A program made the translations under genes and the position numbers. The notes below the pieces were generated by a model, which saw nothing but the letters and a program-made list of their open reading frames with translations, was not told the origin of the DNA and did no database searches. A stretch of DNA of 37,729 nucleotides, taken from assembly GCA_034666665.1 (NCBI GenBank), contig JAXDLK010000370.1, positions 1-37,729 of the forward strand, in the 5' to 3' direction. Positions 27,099 to 34,733 of this stretch are shown piece by piece. This DNA comes from JAXDLK01 sp034666665. GTDB taxonomy: Bacteria; Desulfobacterota; Binatia; JACPRU01. The first letter of the stretch is position 1. Each line of letters starts with the position of its first letter.

Positions 27099-27791
27099 TC
27101 AGCGGCGAGCGAACTGCTTTTCGCCGAACAGCACGGAGCGCGTCTCCTCGTCGAGCTCCGGGGTTCGGCGGCGGCGATCCTCGAGGACGGCCAGACCTCG
27201 CTGAACCGCGGGGCGCCGTCGCAGCGCCTCGACCCAGCGCGAAAGGTTCGGCGTCTCTTCGAGCGCGACCACCTGATCGAGCGCATGCACCCAGGGAAAG
27301 ATCGCCATGTCGGCGATCGAGTAATCGCCGGCGACGAACTCGACACTCGAGAGGCGGCGATCGAGCACTCGACAAAGGCGCTTCGCCTCGTTCGTGTAGC
27401 GATCGATCGCATACGGGATCTTCTCCGGAGCGTAGCGGAGGAAATGTCCCGCCTGTCCGAACATGGGACCCACTCCCGCCATCTGGAACATCAGCCACTG
27501 CAGGGTCTCGGTGCGAGCGCGGACGTCGCGCGGCAGGAACTGAGCCGTCTTGTCGCCGAGATAGATGAGGATCGCTCCGGACTCGAACACGGAGATCGGC
27601 CGTCCGTCCGGACCTTCGGAGTCGACGATCGCCGGCATGCGGTTGTTCGGGCTGATCTCGAGAAAGGCGTCCGAGAACTGCTCACCACGCCCGATGTCGA
27701 CGGGCACGGTTCGGTAGGGCGTTCCCGTCTCCTCGAGGAAGATGCTGATCTTCCAACCATTCGGTGTCGGCCAGTAGTAGAGGTCGATCAT
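27099..27791 (-). CDS. Glutathione S-transferase family protein (YfcG/Ure2p-like)
   Basis: A 230-residue GST. The N-terminal thioredoxin-like domain starts 'MIDLYYWPTPNGWKISIFLE', with the Thr9/Asn11 pattern of Nu-class YfcG and YghU proteins, and 'ISPNNRMPAIVD' with the cis-Pro. 'VFESGAILIYLGDK' binds the gamma-glutamyl part. The C-terminal helical domain ends after 'YSIADMAIFPWVHALDQV'. Nu-class members are disulphide-bond reductases using glutathione. The ATG at 27791 has AGGAGG upstream; it is followed at once by the DUF2333 gene. No clear promoter in the 130 bases to the tRNA. Confidence 0.9.
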   Translation of the reverse strand: MIDLYYWPTPNGWKISIFLEETGTPYRTVPVDIGRGEQFSDAFLEISPNNRMPAIVDSEGPDGRPISVFESGAILIYLGDKTAQFLPRDVRARTETLQWLMFQMAGVGPMFGQAGHFLRYAPEKIPYAIDRYTNEAKRLCRVLDRRLSSVEFVAGDYSIADMAIFPWVHALDQVVALEETPNLSRWVEALRRRPAVQRGLAVLEDRRRRTPELDEETRSVLFGEKQFARR

Positions 27792-27858
27792 CGCCGTCCC
27801 TCCTGCACGCGGACCAAACTGACAACCTCCGTCGGCCGAGGCAAGCCGAGAGCGACGC

Positions 27859-27890
27859 TTGACCCGCTGATCAGGGTTCGTCAGTAAAGA
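27859..27890 (+). promoter_or_regulatory. Possible promoter for tRNA-Arg
   Basis: A good -35, TTGACC (27859-27864), lies 60 bases before the tRNA. The best -10 candidates (AGTAAA or TAAAGA within 27883-27890) are imperfect or give a long spacer, so only the -35 is convincing. Confidence 0.35.
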
Positions 27891-27894
27891 CCGC

Positions 27895-27919
27895 GGTGCG
27901 AGCCGATCGGCAGCGCACC
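27895..27919 (+). other. Inverted repeat in the tRNA-Arg leader
   Basis: GGTGCG (27895-27900) pairs with CGCACC (27914-27919), enclosing the perfect palindrome GCCGATCGGC (27902-27911). The hairpin would end four bases before the mature 5' end of the tRNA. It could influence RNase P processing or be a protein site; both are speculative. Confidence 0.45.
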
Positions 27920-27923
27920 ATCG

Positions 27924-27997
27924 GCGCCCGTAGCTCAACGGACCAGAGCATCGGACTTCGGATCCGAGGGTTGGGGGTTCGAATCCCTCCGGGCGCG
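27924..27997 (+). tRNA. tRNA-Arg, anticodon TCG
   Basis: A full cloverleaf of 74 bases. Acceptor GCGCCCG pairs with CGGGCGC. D-arm is GCTC/GAGC. Anticodon stem TCGGA/TCCGA encloses the loop CTTCGGA, giving anticodon TCG, which reads CGA codons. The T-arm GGGGG/CCCTC (one G-U pair) holds TTCGAAT. Discriminator G; CCA is not encoded. Confidence 0.95.
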
Positions 27998-28039
27998 TTC
28001 ATTCCGACGTGGCTACGTCGCTCCGCCGATCGATTCTGT

Positions 28040-28056
28040 GCGGCCGCGAAGGCCGC
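28040..28056 (+). terminator. Possible terminator hairpin after tRNA-Arg
   Basis: GCGGCC (28040-28045) pairs with GGCCGC (28051-28056) round the loop GCGAA, followed by CCTACTTCTTC, a poor U tract. It begins one base beyond the convergent minus-strand gene's stop, so it could serve both. Another hairpin, CGACGT/ACGTCG with a four-base loop, is at 28005-28020. Confidence 0.35.
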
Positions 28057-28057
28057 C

Positions 28058-28477
28058 CTACTTCTTCGCGCGCGCGGACGAAGCGCGGACACCGCTCCTC
28101 TTCTTCGGACCGCGGGAACGGCGACCGCCGGTCAGGAGTGAGGTCATCGACCAGTAATAACCGCCGTCACCGTCCGAGCCCCAGGAGACCAGCTCCTTCC
28201 CCTCCGGCTGCTTCGAGAGGAAGTGGCTCTCGAGGAAGGCCCTCACCTCCTCCGGAGAGGCGCAACGACGCTGGTCGCTGCCCGAAGGAAGCCGCGATGG
28301 CGCGGAATTGGAAACCGTACCATCGCGCCCCACTCGGACGGCTTTCCAGCCGGCGATGCGCCACTTGCCAGCATCGCCGCGAATCGCCGCCGTGATGCCT
28401 CGTGCAACCGCCGATCCCGGCGCGTTCACGACGCCCGCGGTAGGCTTCCGGCTGTTGGCGCGCCCCGAGGACTTCAC
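28058..28477 (-). CDS. Small basic protein, unknown function
   Basis: A 139-residue ORF from a GTG. The N-terminal half is Ala/Gly/Arg-rich. A folded-looking segment lies at about residues 70-112 ('CASPEEVRAFLESHFL', 'KELVSWGSDGDGGYYWSMTS'). A strongly basic tail (GGRRSRGPKKRSGVRASSAR) may bind nucleic acid. Third-position G/C is about 80 percent, consistent with coding, and highest in the C-terminal half, so the true start may be further in. I do not recognise a family. It converges on tRNA-Arg. Confidence 0.5.
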   Translation of the reverse strand: MKSSGRANSRKPTAGVVNAPGSAVARGITAAIRGDAGKWRIAGWKAVRVGRDGTVSNSAPSRLPSGSDQRRCASPEEVRAFLESHFLSKQPEGKELVSWGSDGDGGYYWSMTSLLTGGRRSRGPKKRSGVRASSARAKK

Positions 28478-28933
28478 CTGGACCCGCGTGTCCGCGCGAC
28501 CACGTTGCCGATCGCGAGGATTGGACGTGTACGTTGCAACCGTTTGGCGAGCGGCAAGAGCCCGCCGTGTCCCCCTTCAACCCCACCAATGCGCACGTGC
28601 GTCACGAGTCGCGGTGGTTTCGCCGCTGATCACCGCGGAAGCACAGATTCGAGCCGAACGCCCTCCCCCTCCACCCGGACGCATGCGCTACATCTTGCGT
28701 AGCGACCGCTATATCGATCCGACGGCGACGTCGAGTGTTGCGCGCATCATCGGATCACCGGTGCGTGAGGAGCACCGCGACGCCGCACGCGCGACTAGCC
28801 ACCGCGGGGAAACTCCTGTAGGAACCGCGATCACCGCGCCTGGAGCGCCTTTCCGGCGCCTTGACGACCGCGCTCCACGGCTGCGATCGGGGAGCGCCGA
28901 ATCCCTCCCGGCGCACACGCGGGATCGAGCGAG
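28478..28933 (+). other. Stretch without a confident gene, rich in inverted repeats
   Basis: 456 bases in which I see no secure gene. Contents: (a) a plus-strand coding-like segment that changes frame near 28495 and ends at a TGA at 28627-28629; (b) the 14-base repeat 28695-28708 within the hairpin CGCTAC/GTAGCG (28686-28704); (c) a weak promoter-like pair GCTACA (28687-28692) and TATATC (28710-28715) with 17-base spacing; (d) a CGCGG/CCGCG hairpin at 28802-28828 around TCC-TGTA-GGA. It may hold a leader or small RNA for the gene at 28934. Confidence 0.4.
28695..28708 (+). repeat. 14-base sequence repeated at 26046-26059
   Basis: TTGCGTAGCGACCG, second copy. GTAGCG (28699-28704) pairs with CGCTAC (28686-28691) across a seven-base loop. 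Both copies thus lie in non-coding or doubtful sequence and end an inverted repeat with the same arms. Confidence 0.3.
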
Positions 28934-29170
28934 ATGAGCATCATGCCGATCGCGATCGAATGCGCCGGCTGCCGCGCCCACTATCAGGCGGGGGAAGACG
29001 GCACCTTCTACCTCGGCCCGATCCCGTACCCGTGCGAGATCTGCGGCAGCGACGAGTTCTACGCGTGGACCCTCGGAGTACAGACGCCACCGTTCACGAT
29101 CTCGGGTACCGGCGCGATGTGCTCCGTCACCTCCTCTTCCGGACGGCTACGAATCGACCTTCAGCCGTGA
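28934..29170 (+). CDS. Small zinc-ribbon protein, unknown function
   Basis: A 78-residue protein with two CxxC knuckles: C10-x2-C13 ('IECAGCRAHYQ') and C34-x2-C37 ('YPCEICGSDEFY'), which should bind one zinc. The second half is beta-rich without further motifs. Third-position G/C is about 87 percent, like the neighbours. No strong ribosome binding site at the ATG. It precedes the GT39-type gene by 20 bases, so the two are probably co-transcribed. No partner or target can be named. Confidence 0.7.
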   Translation: MSIMPIAIECAGCRAHYQAGEDGTFYLGPIPYPCEICGSDEFYAWTLGVQTPPFTISGTGAMCSVTSSSGRLRIDLQP

Positions 29171-29189
29171 TGCGCGCACGGCGCGATCG

Positions 29190-30965
29190 GTGAACGGCGC
29201 GTGGCGAGCGGCGCTCGCAATCGCAGGCTTCGCGCTCGCCGTCGCGGTCTACCTTCCCGGCGCCTGGGGAATTCCCTTCTCGGGAGTACCGGAGCCGCTC
29301 GAGGCGCTCGTCGTCCGGGAGATGAGGAGCAGCGGGGATTGGGTGCTTCCTCGCCGCAACTTCGACGAGATCCCGGCGAAGCCGCCGCTCTACCATTGGG
29401 TCGCGCTCGCGGCCGCCTCGATCCGAGGCGAAGTGGACGAGCTTGCGGCGCGGATGCCCTCGGTGCTGTTCGCGGCCGCGACCGTGGCCCTCGTGTTCGC
29501 TGCCGGGGCGGAGAACGGCGGCCCCGCGGCGGGCGCGCTCGCGGCAGTCGCTCTCGGCACCTCGCCAGAGTGGGCGCACTGGGCAGTGATGGCGCGGACG
29601 GACGCCACGTTCGCGTTCTTCGTGGCCGCGACGCTCCTCCTCGGGGAGCGATGGCTCCGCGGCGGCCGCGACCCGCTGCTGATCGCGACCGCGCTCGCGG
29701 CCGCGGCCGCCGTCCTCACGAAAGGCCCTGCCGGAGTGCTGTTTCCCGCCGCCGTTCTCGCCGCCGAGACCTGGCGGCGCGCCGCGTGGCACCGTTTCCA
29801 CACGCGGCAGATCGCCGTCGCGGCGGCGCTCGTGGTGGTGATCGCCGGCAGCTGGTACGCCGCCGCGGGGCTACGGCTCGGAGCCGATTTCTACCGCAAG
29901 CAGATCTTCGTCGAGAACGTCTCGCGGTTCTTGCCGGGAGACGCGGACTGGCCGAGCCGCACGAAGCCTTTCTACTTCTATCTTCCCGCATTGCTGATCG
30001 GCATGGCGCCATGGAGCCTGGCGCTGCCGGCAGCGATCGCCGGCGGCGGCCGCTCCCGTGGTGAAGAGAGCGGCTTTCGGCCGTTCCTGATCGTGTGGAT
30101 CAGCGTGATTCTCGCGGTGTGCACGCTCGCCTCCGGGAAGCGGAGCAACTACGTGCTGCCGATGTACCCCGCCGCGGCGTTACTGATCGGCGACTACCTC
30201 GCCGGGCTCTTGGAAGCGCCAGCGGCGGAAAAGACCTTGCGCACGATCGGCATCGTGACTGCCGCCCTGCTGCTGGTTACCGCGGGTACCCTCGCGGCAT
30301 GGGCGCTCGGGCTCGAGCCGTGGCGCATCGTGCTGCCCTGGCTTCATTCGCGGGACCGTCAGCTCCTCCCCTCGGTGGCGGGCGCGCTCGGCAAACCGTC
30401 CTTCCTTCTTCCCGTCGCCGGAGCGGCGACCGCCGCCGTGGTGCTCGCAACGCTGCGGGCGCGAGCCTGGAGTTGGATGATGGGAACCGCGGGCGCCGCC
30501 CTGATCGGCGTGGTTCTCTCGGCGAACGTCTTCTTCCGTCCCGCCGAAGCGCGGCTCAAGAGCTTCCGCGGGTTCGCGACGCGGGTCGCCACGCGCGTGC
30601 CCGCCGACGCTCCGCTATCCTTCTATCGCAAGCCCAATCACGCGCTTCTCTTCTACCTCGGTCGCAAGGTGCCGGTGGAATACGTGGACTTCGCCGCGAT
30701 CCCGCGGCCGGGCTGGGCGCTCGTGTGGGAGAGTGACTGGCGAGCTCTACCGATCGACGCGCGGTTCGGTACGCGTCCGGTCGCGACCAGCCAGCCGGCC
30801 GCGTCGAATCGTCCGGATTCGCGCCTCCTCCTCATCCGATTACGCCGAACGACCAGCTCGCCGCCGCGCGACGGTACACGTCAGCTGGAAAAGAGCGACG
30901 AAATCCGCGAGAAGCGGACCCGCGAGGCCGGTGCAACCGCGGCCGCGAACGGGGGAAGCAGATGA
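29190..30965 (+). CDS. GT39/ArnT-like membrane glycosyltransferase
   Basis: A 591-residue multi-pass protein (roughly ten or more hydrophobic helices) of the dolichyl-phosphate-mannose-protein mannosyltransferase/ArnT type. The first periplasmic loop has 'VPEPLEALVVREM' and 'NFDEIPAKPPLYHWVA', matching the acidic catalytic motif and P-loop region of ArnT relatives. Such enzymes transfer a sugar from a polyprenyl-phosphate donor to lipid A or another envelope acceptor. The acceptor is unknown here. The last 50 residues are basic and charged, and unusual for the family. GTG start; its TGA overlaps the next ATG (ATGA). Confidence 0.85.
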   Translation: MNGAWRAALAIAGFALAVAVYLPGAWGIPFSGVPEPLEALVVREMRSSGDWVLPRRNFDEIPAKPPLYHWVALAAASIRGEVDELAARMPSVLFAAATVALVFAAGAENGGPAAGALAAVALGTSPEWAHWAVMARTDATFAFFVAATLLLGERWLRGGRDPLLIATALAAAAAVLTKGPAGVLFPAAVLAAETWRRAAWHRFHTRQIAVAAALVVVIAGSWYAAAGLRLGADFYRKQIFVENVSRFLPGDADWPSRTKPFYFYLPALLIGMAPWSLALPAAIAGGGRSRGEESGFRPFLIVWISVILAVCTLASGKRSNYVLPMYPAAALLIGDYLAGLLEAPAAEKTLRTIGIVTAALLLVTAGTLAAWALGLEPWRIVLPWLHSRDRQLLPSVAGALGKPSFLLPVAGAATAAVVLATLRARAWSWMMGTAGAALIGVVLSANVFFRPAEARLKSFRGFATRVATRVPADAPLSFYRKPNHALLFYLGRKVPVEYVDFAAIPRPGWALVWESDWRALPIDARFGTRPVATSQPAASNRPDSRLLLIRLRRTTSSPPRDGTRQLEKSDEIREKRTREAGATAAANGGSR

Positions 30966-31330
30966 GCGGTATTGGCGTGGCCCTGGCCTTCCTCGCCTGC
31001 GTCACCATCGACGCTCGACCGCCGGGAGGCGATTCGCTGGTGGCACTGCTCTCGGACGGTCTGGTGATCGAAGACGTGAAGACCGGCGGCGGATTCGCAC
31101 GGGCGCTCGTTCGTTTCGAGAACCGCACCGGCAAGACGCTCCAGGGGACCGTGATTCGCTGCTTCGCCATCGGTCCGGGAGGCACGGAGATCGGCAGCGA
31201 GGAGCGCAGCGTTTCGACCGACGCGACTCTCCGCCCTGGTTACGTCGGCCACGTGGAAGTCCCCGTGGCGCTCAAGGGGGCAGACCCTCGACTGTTCTCC
31301 TGCAAGGCGCGAACCGCGGTCCTCGATTGA
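30962..31330 (+). CDS. Small exported beta-sandwich protein (FxLYD-like?)
   Basis: A 122-residue protein with a short hydrophobic N-terminus (IGVALAFLACVTIDA) that may be a signal or lipoprotein-like anchor. The rest is beta-rich: 'ALVRFENRTGKTLQGTVIRC' and 'LRPGYVGHVEVPVALKG'. This spacing resembles FxLYD domains, which occur on exported proteins, but the match is loose. The ATG overlaps the glycosyltransferase stop (ATGA), so it is translated with it. Confidence 0.65.
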   Translation: MSGIGVALAFLACVTIDARPPGGDSLVALLSDGLVIEDVKTGGGFARALVRFENRTGKTLQGTVIRCFAIGPGGTEIGSEERSVSTDATLRPGYVGHVEVPVALKGADPRLFSCKARTAVLD

Positions 31331-31377
31331 CGAAGAGTAGCCGTCCGGCCACCCGGGTGGACGAGCAGGAGGCGAGA

Positions 31378-31692
31378 ATGGCCGACCGTCTCGAGAACGG
31401 GAAGCACTGGATCGAGGAGAAGCTCGGCGAGATCGCCGCTCAGATCGGCCTCATGAAGGACAACTGGCGGCAATGGAGCTGGGAGGAACCTGCGACCCGC
31501 GGCGAGGGGCACACACGTTCGCTGGTGATCGACACCGGGAAGGCTCGGAAGGCGATCGCGTTCAGCGAAGAGGAGCTCTCTGCGTGCGCCGATCCCAGCG
31601 CTGCCGGAGAAGACCGGCGCCTGCGCATCGAGAGCCGATTGCGTGAGGCACTCCGGGAGCTCTCCCGCTCGGGACGGCGCGGCGCATCCTGA
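31378..31692 (+). CDS. Small hydrophilic protein, unknown function
   Basis: A 104-residue protein rich in charged residues, probably mostly helical: 'MADRLENGKHWIEEKLGEIA' at the start and 'RLRIESRLREALRELSRSG' at the end, with coiled-coil-like heptads. No signal peptide, membrane segment or recognised domain. The ATG has a good AGGAGG site seven bases upstream; an in-frame TTG 51 bases earlier has none. It ends the zinc-ribbon/GT39 unit and precedes the hybrid kinase, which has its own promoter. Confidence 0.65.
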   Translation: MADRLENGKHWIEEKLGEIAAQIGLMKDNWRQWSWEEPATRGEGHTRSLVIDTGKARKAIAFSEEELSACADPSAAGEDRRLRIESRLREALRELSRSGRRGAS

Positions 31693-31718
31693 ATTCGGCA
31701 GGGGAAACGCCGGTCGAG

Positions 31719-31748
31719 TTGCTTTCGACTCTTCCGGACATCTAGATT
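31719..31748 (+). promoter_or_regulatory. Promoter for the hybrid kinase, apparently leaderless
   Basis: -35 TTGCTT (31719-31724), 18-base spacer, -10 TAGATT (31743-31748). The expected start falls at about 31755, the A of the ATG. No Shine-Dalgarno site is present, as expected for a leaderless message. Confidence 0.6.
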
Positions 31749-31754
31749 TCTCCC

Positions 31755-34730
31755 ATGCCACGCGCGCGCGCCGGGCTGGCGCCGTCGGCCGTTCAGGCCC
31801 CGCCCGAGCGCGGAGCGCAGAGCGCGCCGACGGTGGCGCCGCCTCTCGGCACCGGAAAGCTGCTCCGCGTCGTGCTCGCGATCATGGCCGTCGGGTGCGC
31901 CTCCATGGCGCTCGTGTTCGTTCTCGCGCGGCGCACGGCCGTCGATCGTGCGGGCACGGAGGCGACGGCGTTGGCGGAGCTGATCGCCGCACACCTCGAC
32001 GTTCGGACCGAGCGCGGAGACCGTCCGGCGGTGCTGAAGAGCCTCTGGTCGCGGCTCCAGCGGCACGTTCCGGAAAGCGCGCTTTCCACGGTCTCCGCGG
32101 ACGGCAAGATCGCTCTGCAGACCTCGAGACCGGCCGACGTCGGCACCGACGTGGGCGGCGTGATGCTGCGGTCGGACGTTCCAGGAGAGCGCCTCACGGT
32201 AACCGACCTGATCGCCAGCCGCCGGAGTGGATACGGCTGGGCGCCGATCTCCGGCGGCTCGGAGCTCGTCGCATACGCTTACAGCGGCGCGCTCCCGGGA
32301 CTGGTCGGCGTTCACGTCCCCGCGTGGACGATCTCCGCAGCGACACGCGACGCAGCGATACCCGCCGTCGGCGCCCTCGCCTTCCTCGTATTCGCGATCG
32401 TGCCGTTCGCGCTGCTCCACCTCGGACGCACCTCCTCCCTCGCATCCGACCGGGTGCAGCAGACGCTCGGGACGCTGCGAGACGACGAGGAGCAGAGCCG
32501 GCGGATCCTCGACGAAGCGGCGGACGCCCTGCTCGTGTACGGCGGCGATGGTCGCATCGTATCGGCGAACCGGCAGGCGATGCGCGCGCTCGGATACTCG
32601 CGCGAGGAGCTCTTGCACCTCTCGATGTCCCAGATCGACGCCGAGAAGGACCCTGCCGCCCTCCGCGGCCTCACCGACCGGATCGAACAGGAGCGCTCCC
32701 TCACCGTCGATCGGGCCTTCCGGCGCCGGAACGGAAGCTTTCTGCCGGTGGAGGTACGATTCACGCGGCTCGACGTCGGCGGCGTCAGTCGGATCGTCGC
32801 CTCCGCGCGCGACATCGCGGAGCGGCAGCGCGCCGTGGACGCCCTCCGGGAGAGCGAGCAGCGCCTGCGGAGCGTGGTATCGAACGCGCCGCTGATCCTC
32901 TTCGCCTTCGATCGGGACGGATACTTCACGCTGTCGGAAGGAAAGCGGCTCGACGCCTTCGGCGTGTTTCCCGGCGGGCTCGTCGGGCGGTCGTTCTACG
33001 ACGTGTACCGGGAATACCCGCGTCTCCTGCGAAACGCACAGCGAGCGCTCGCCGGCGAGGTGTTCGCCTCCGTCGTGGAGGTCAACGGCGTGATGCTCGA
33101 TACCTGGTACACGCCGACGCGAAGCAGCGGCGGCGACGTCACCGGCGTCATCGGCGTCGCCACCGACATCACCGACAGGCTGCAGGTCCAGGCCACGCTG
33201 CGGAAGAGCGAGGAGCGATTCCGCCAGATGGCGGACACGATCCGCGAAGTCTTCTGGATGATGGACGCGGCGGTCCTGCAGCCCCTGTACGTGAGCCCGG
33301 CGTTCGAGGAGATGTTCGGCGCGACCGTGAAGAGCGTCTTCGAGGACCCGCGGTCCGTTCTCGAGTTCCTCTCGCCGGAGAACCGCCGTCGCGCGATCGC
33401 CGTCGATCACCAGAAGGGCTTCGACGAGGAGTTTGCCGTTCACCGCTGGGACGGATCCACGCGCTGGATCCGCGTGCGCGGCTTCCCGATCCACGACGAG
33501 TTCGGCAAAGTGTACCGCATCGCCGGCACCGCCGACGACGTCACGGAACGGAAGCTCGCCGGCGAGGAGCTCGCCCGCGTACGCGACGAGGCGCTCGAGG
33601 CCTCGCGCTTGAAGTCCGCGTTCCTCGCGAACATCAGTCACGAAGTGCGGACGCCGCTGAACGTGATCCTCGGGTTCAACGCCGTGATCGCCGACCATCT
33701 GACGGACCTCGGCGACGACGCGCACGCGGCGATGCTCGAGCGCATCGCCCGCGCCGGGAAACGCCTGATGGGCACGATCGACGGGGTGCTCAACCTGTCG
33801 AAGTTCGAGACCGGCGGATTCGAGGTGCGGCCGGTGAAGCTGCCGCTCGTCTCCGTGCTGCAGGAAATGATCGCGGACTACCGGGTGCTCGCCGAGGAAA
33901 AAGGCCTCGCGCTGTCTCTCCGCGTCGACGAGCCGGACGCCACGGTCGTCTTCGACGAATACTGCTTCACCCAGAGCATGAACAACCTGCTCGACAACGC
34001 CATCAAGTTCACCGAGAAAGGCGAGATCTCGGTTCGACTCTATCGTGACGCCGGCGGCCTCGCGCTCGACATCCGCGACACCGGCGTCGGCATCGACGAG
34101 AGCTACCGGCCGCGCTTGTTCGAGGCGTTCACGCAGGAGGACGCGAGCTATACCCGTCGCTTCGAAGGACCCGGCCTGGGGCTTGCTCTGACGAAGAAGT
34201 TCCTCGACGCGAACCTCGCCGAGATCACGGTCCGAAGCGAGAAGGGTCTCGGTACGGTGTTCACGGTCCGGTTCCTCACCGGGGAAGTGCCGCAACCGGC
34301 ACCGTCGCTTACCCACATCACCACGGGCGGCGGCGCGGCGGCGGTGGCACCGCAGGACGAGCAGAAGAAGACCCTTCTCGTCGTGGAGGACGATCCCGAC
34401 ACGCAGGCGTACATGCGTACGGTCCTCGGCTGGCGCTACAACGTGCTGCTCGCCGGCACCGGGGAGATGGCGCGACTCCACCTCGCGGAGAACCCGGACA
34501 CGCGCATCATCCTCATGGACCTGCAGCTCAAGGGAAACGAGAACGGGCTCGACCTGACGCAGCAGCTACGTAGTCAGAAGCTCTGGAAGGAAGTGCCGAT
34601 CATCGCCGTCACGGCGCACGCCTTTCCCGAGGACCGCATGAAGGCGATGGCTGCCGGCTGCACCGCATACTTGCCGAAGCCCTTCGACAAGAAGGTGTTG
34701 CTGGCGATGATCCAGCAGCTGATCGCGTGA
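31755..34730 (+). CDS. Hybrid sensor histidine kinase with three PAS domains
   Basis: A 991-residue membrane kinase. Two transmembrane helices (about 37-58 and 200-224) flank a periplasmic sensor of about 140 residues. Three PAS domains follow (about 245-360, 368-478, 485-600). HisKA has H629 in 'FLANISHEVRTPLNVILG'. HATPase_c has 'NNLLDNAIKFTEKGEIS' and 'DIRDTGVGID'. A C-terminal receiver has D879/D880, phospho-acceptor D922 ('ILMDLQLKG'), T953 and K975. It ends without a phosphotransfer domain, so a separate HPt or response regulator must exist outside the window. Its stop lies three bases from the convergent amidase stop. Confidence 0.94.
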   Translation: MPRARAGLAPSAVQAPPERGAQSAPTVAPPLGTGKLLRVVLAIMAVGCASMALVFVLARRTAVDRAGTEATALAELIAAHLDVRTERGDRPAVLKSLWSRLQRHVPESALSTVSADGKIALQTSRPADVGTDVGGVMLRSDVPGERLTVTDLIASRRSGYGWAPISGGSELVAYAYSGALPGLVGVHVPAWTISAATRDAAIPAVGALAFLVFAIVPFALLHLGRTSSLASDRVQQTLGTLRDDEEQSRRILDEAADALLVYGGDGRIVSANRQAMRALGYSREELLHLSMSQIDAEKDPAALRGLTDRIEQERSLTVDRAFRRRNGSFLPVEVRFTRLDVGGVSRIVASARDIAERQRAVDALRESEQRLRSVVSNAPLILFAFDRDGYFTLSEGKRLDAFGVFPGGLVGRSFYDVYREYPRLLRNAQRALAGEVFASVVEVNGVMLDTWYTPTRSSGGDVTGVIGVATDITDRLQVQATLRKSEERFRQMADTIREVFWMMDAAVLQPLYVSPAFEEMFGATVKSVFEDPRSVLEFLSPENRRRAIAVDHQKGFDEEFAVHRWDGSTRWIRVRGFPIHDEFGKVYRIAGTADDVTERKLAGEELARVRDEALEASRLKSAFLANISHEVRTPLNVILGFNAVIADHLTDLGDDAHAAMLERIARAGKRLMGTIDGVLNLSKFETGGFEVRPVKLPLVSVLQEMIADYRVLAEEKGLALSLRVDEPDATVVFDEYCFTQSMNNLLDNAIKFTEKGEISVRLYRDAGGLALDIRDTGVGIDESYRPRLFEAFTQEDASYTRRFEGPGLGLALTKKFLDANLAEITVRSEKGLGTVFTVRFLTGEVPQPAPSLTHITTGGGAAAVAPQDEQKKTLLVVEDDPDTQAYMRTVLGWRYNVLLAGTGEMARLHLAENPDTRIILMDLQLKGNENGLDLTQQLRSQKLWKEVPIIAVTAHAFPEDRMKAMAAGCTAYLPKPFDKKVLLAMIQQLIA

Positions 34731-34733
34731 GGA

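Noticed and set aside
28801..28828. REP-like element (CTGTAGGAACCGCG resembles GTAG-type REP sequences)
   Set aside because: The following palindrome is imperfect, there is one copy only, and no RAYT transposase gene is in the window.
28683..28937. 84-codon plus-strand frame ending in an ATGA overlap with the zinc-ribbon gene
   Set aside because: No ribosome binding site, Arg-rich low-information translation, third-position G/C only about 69 percent, and it contains the hairpin repeat. Kept only as part of the gene-free stretch.
31440..34481. A 1013-codon open frame antisense to the hybrid kinase
   Set aside because: It mirrors the high third-position G/C of the real gene, lacks any domain, and the sense frame has full PAS, kinase and receiver motifs. 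The same holds for long antisense frames over uvrC (12226-14079), uvrB (14460-15908) and the TPP enzyme (1200-2897).
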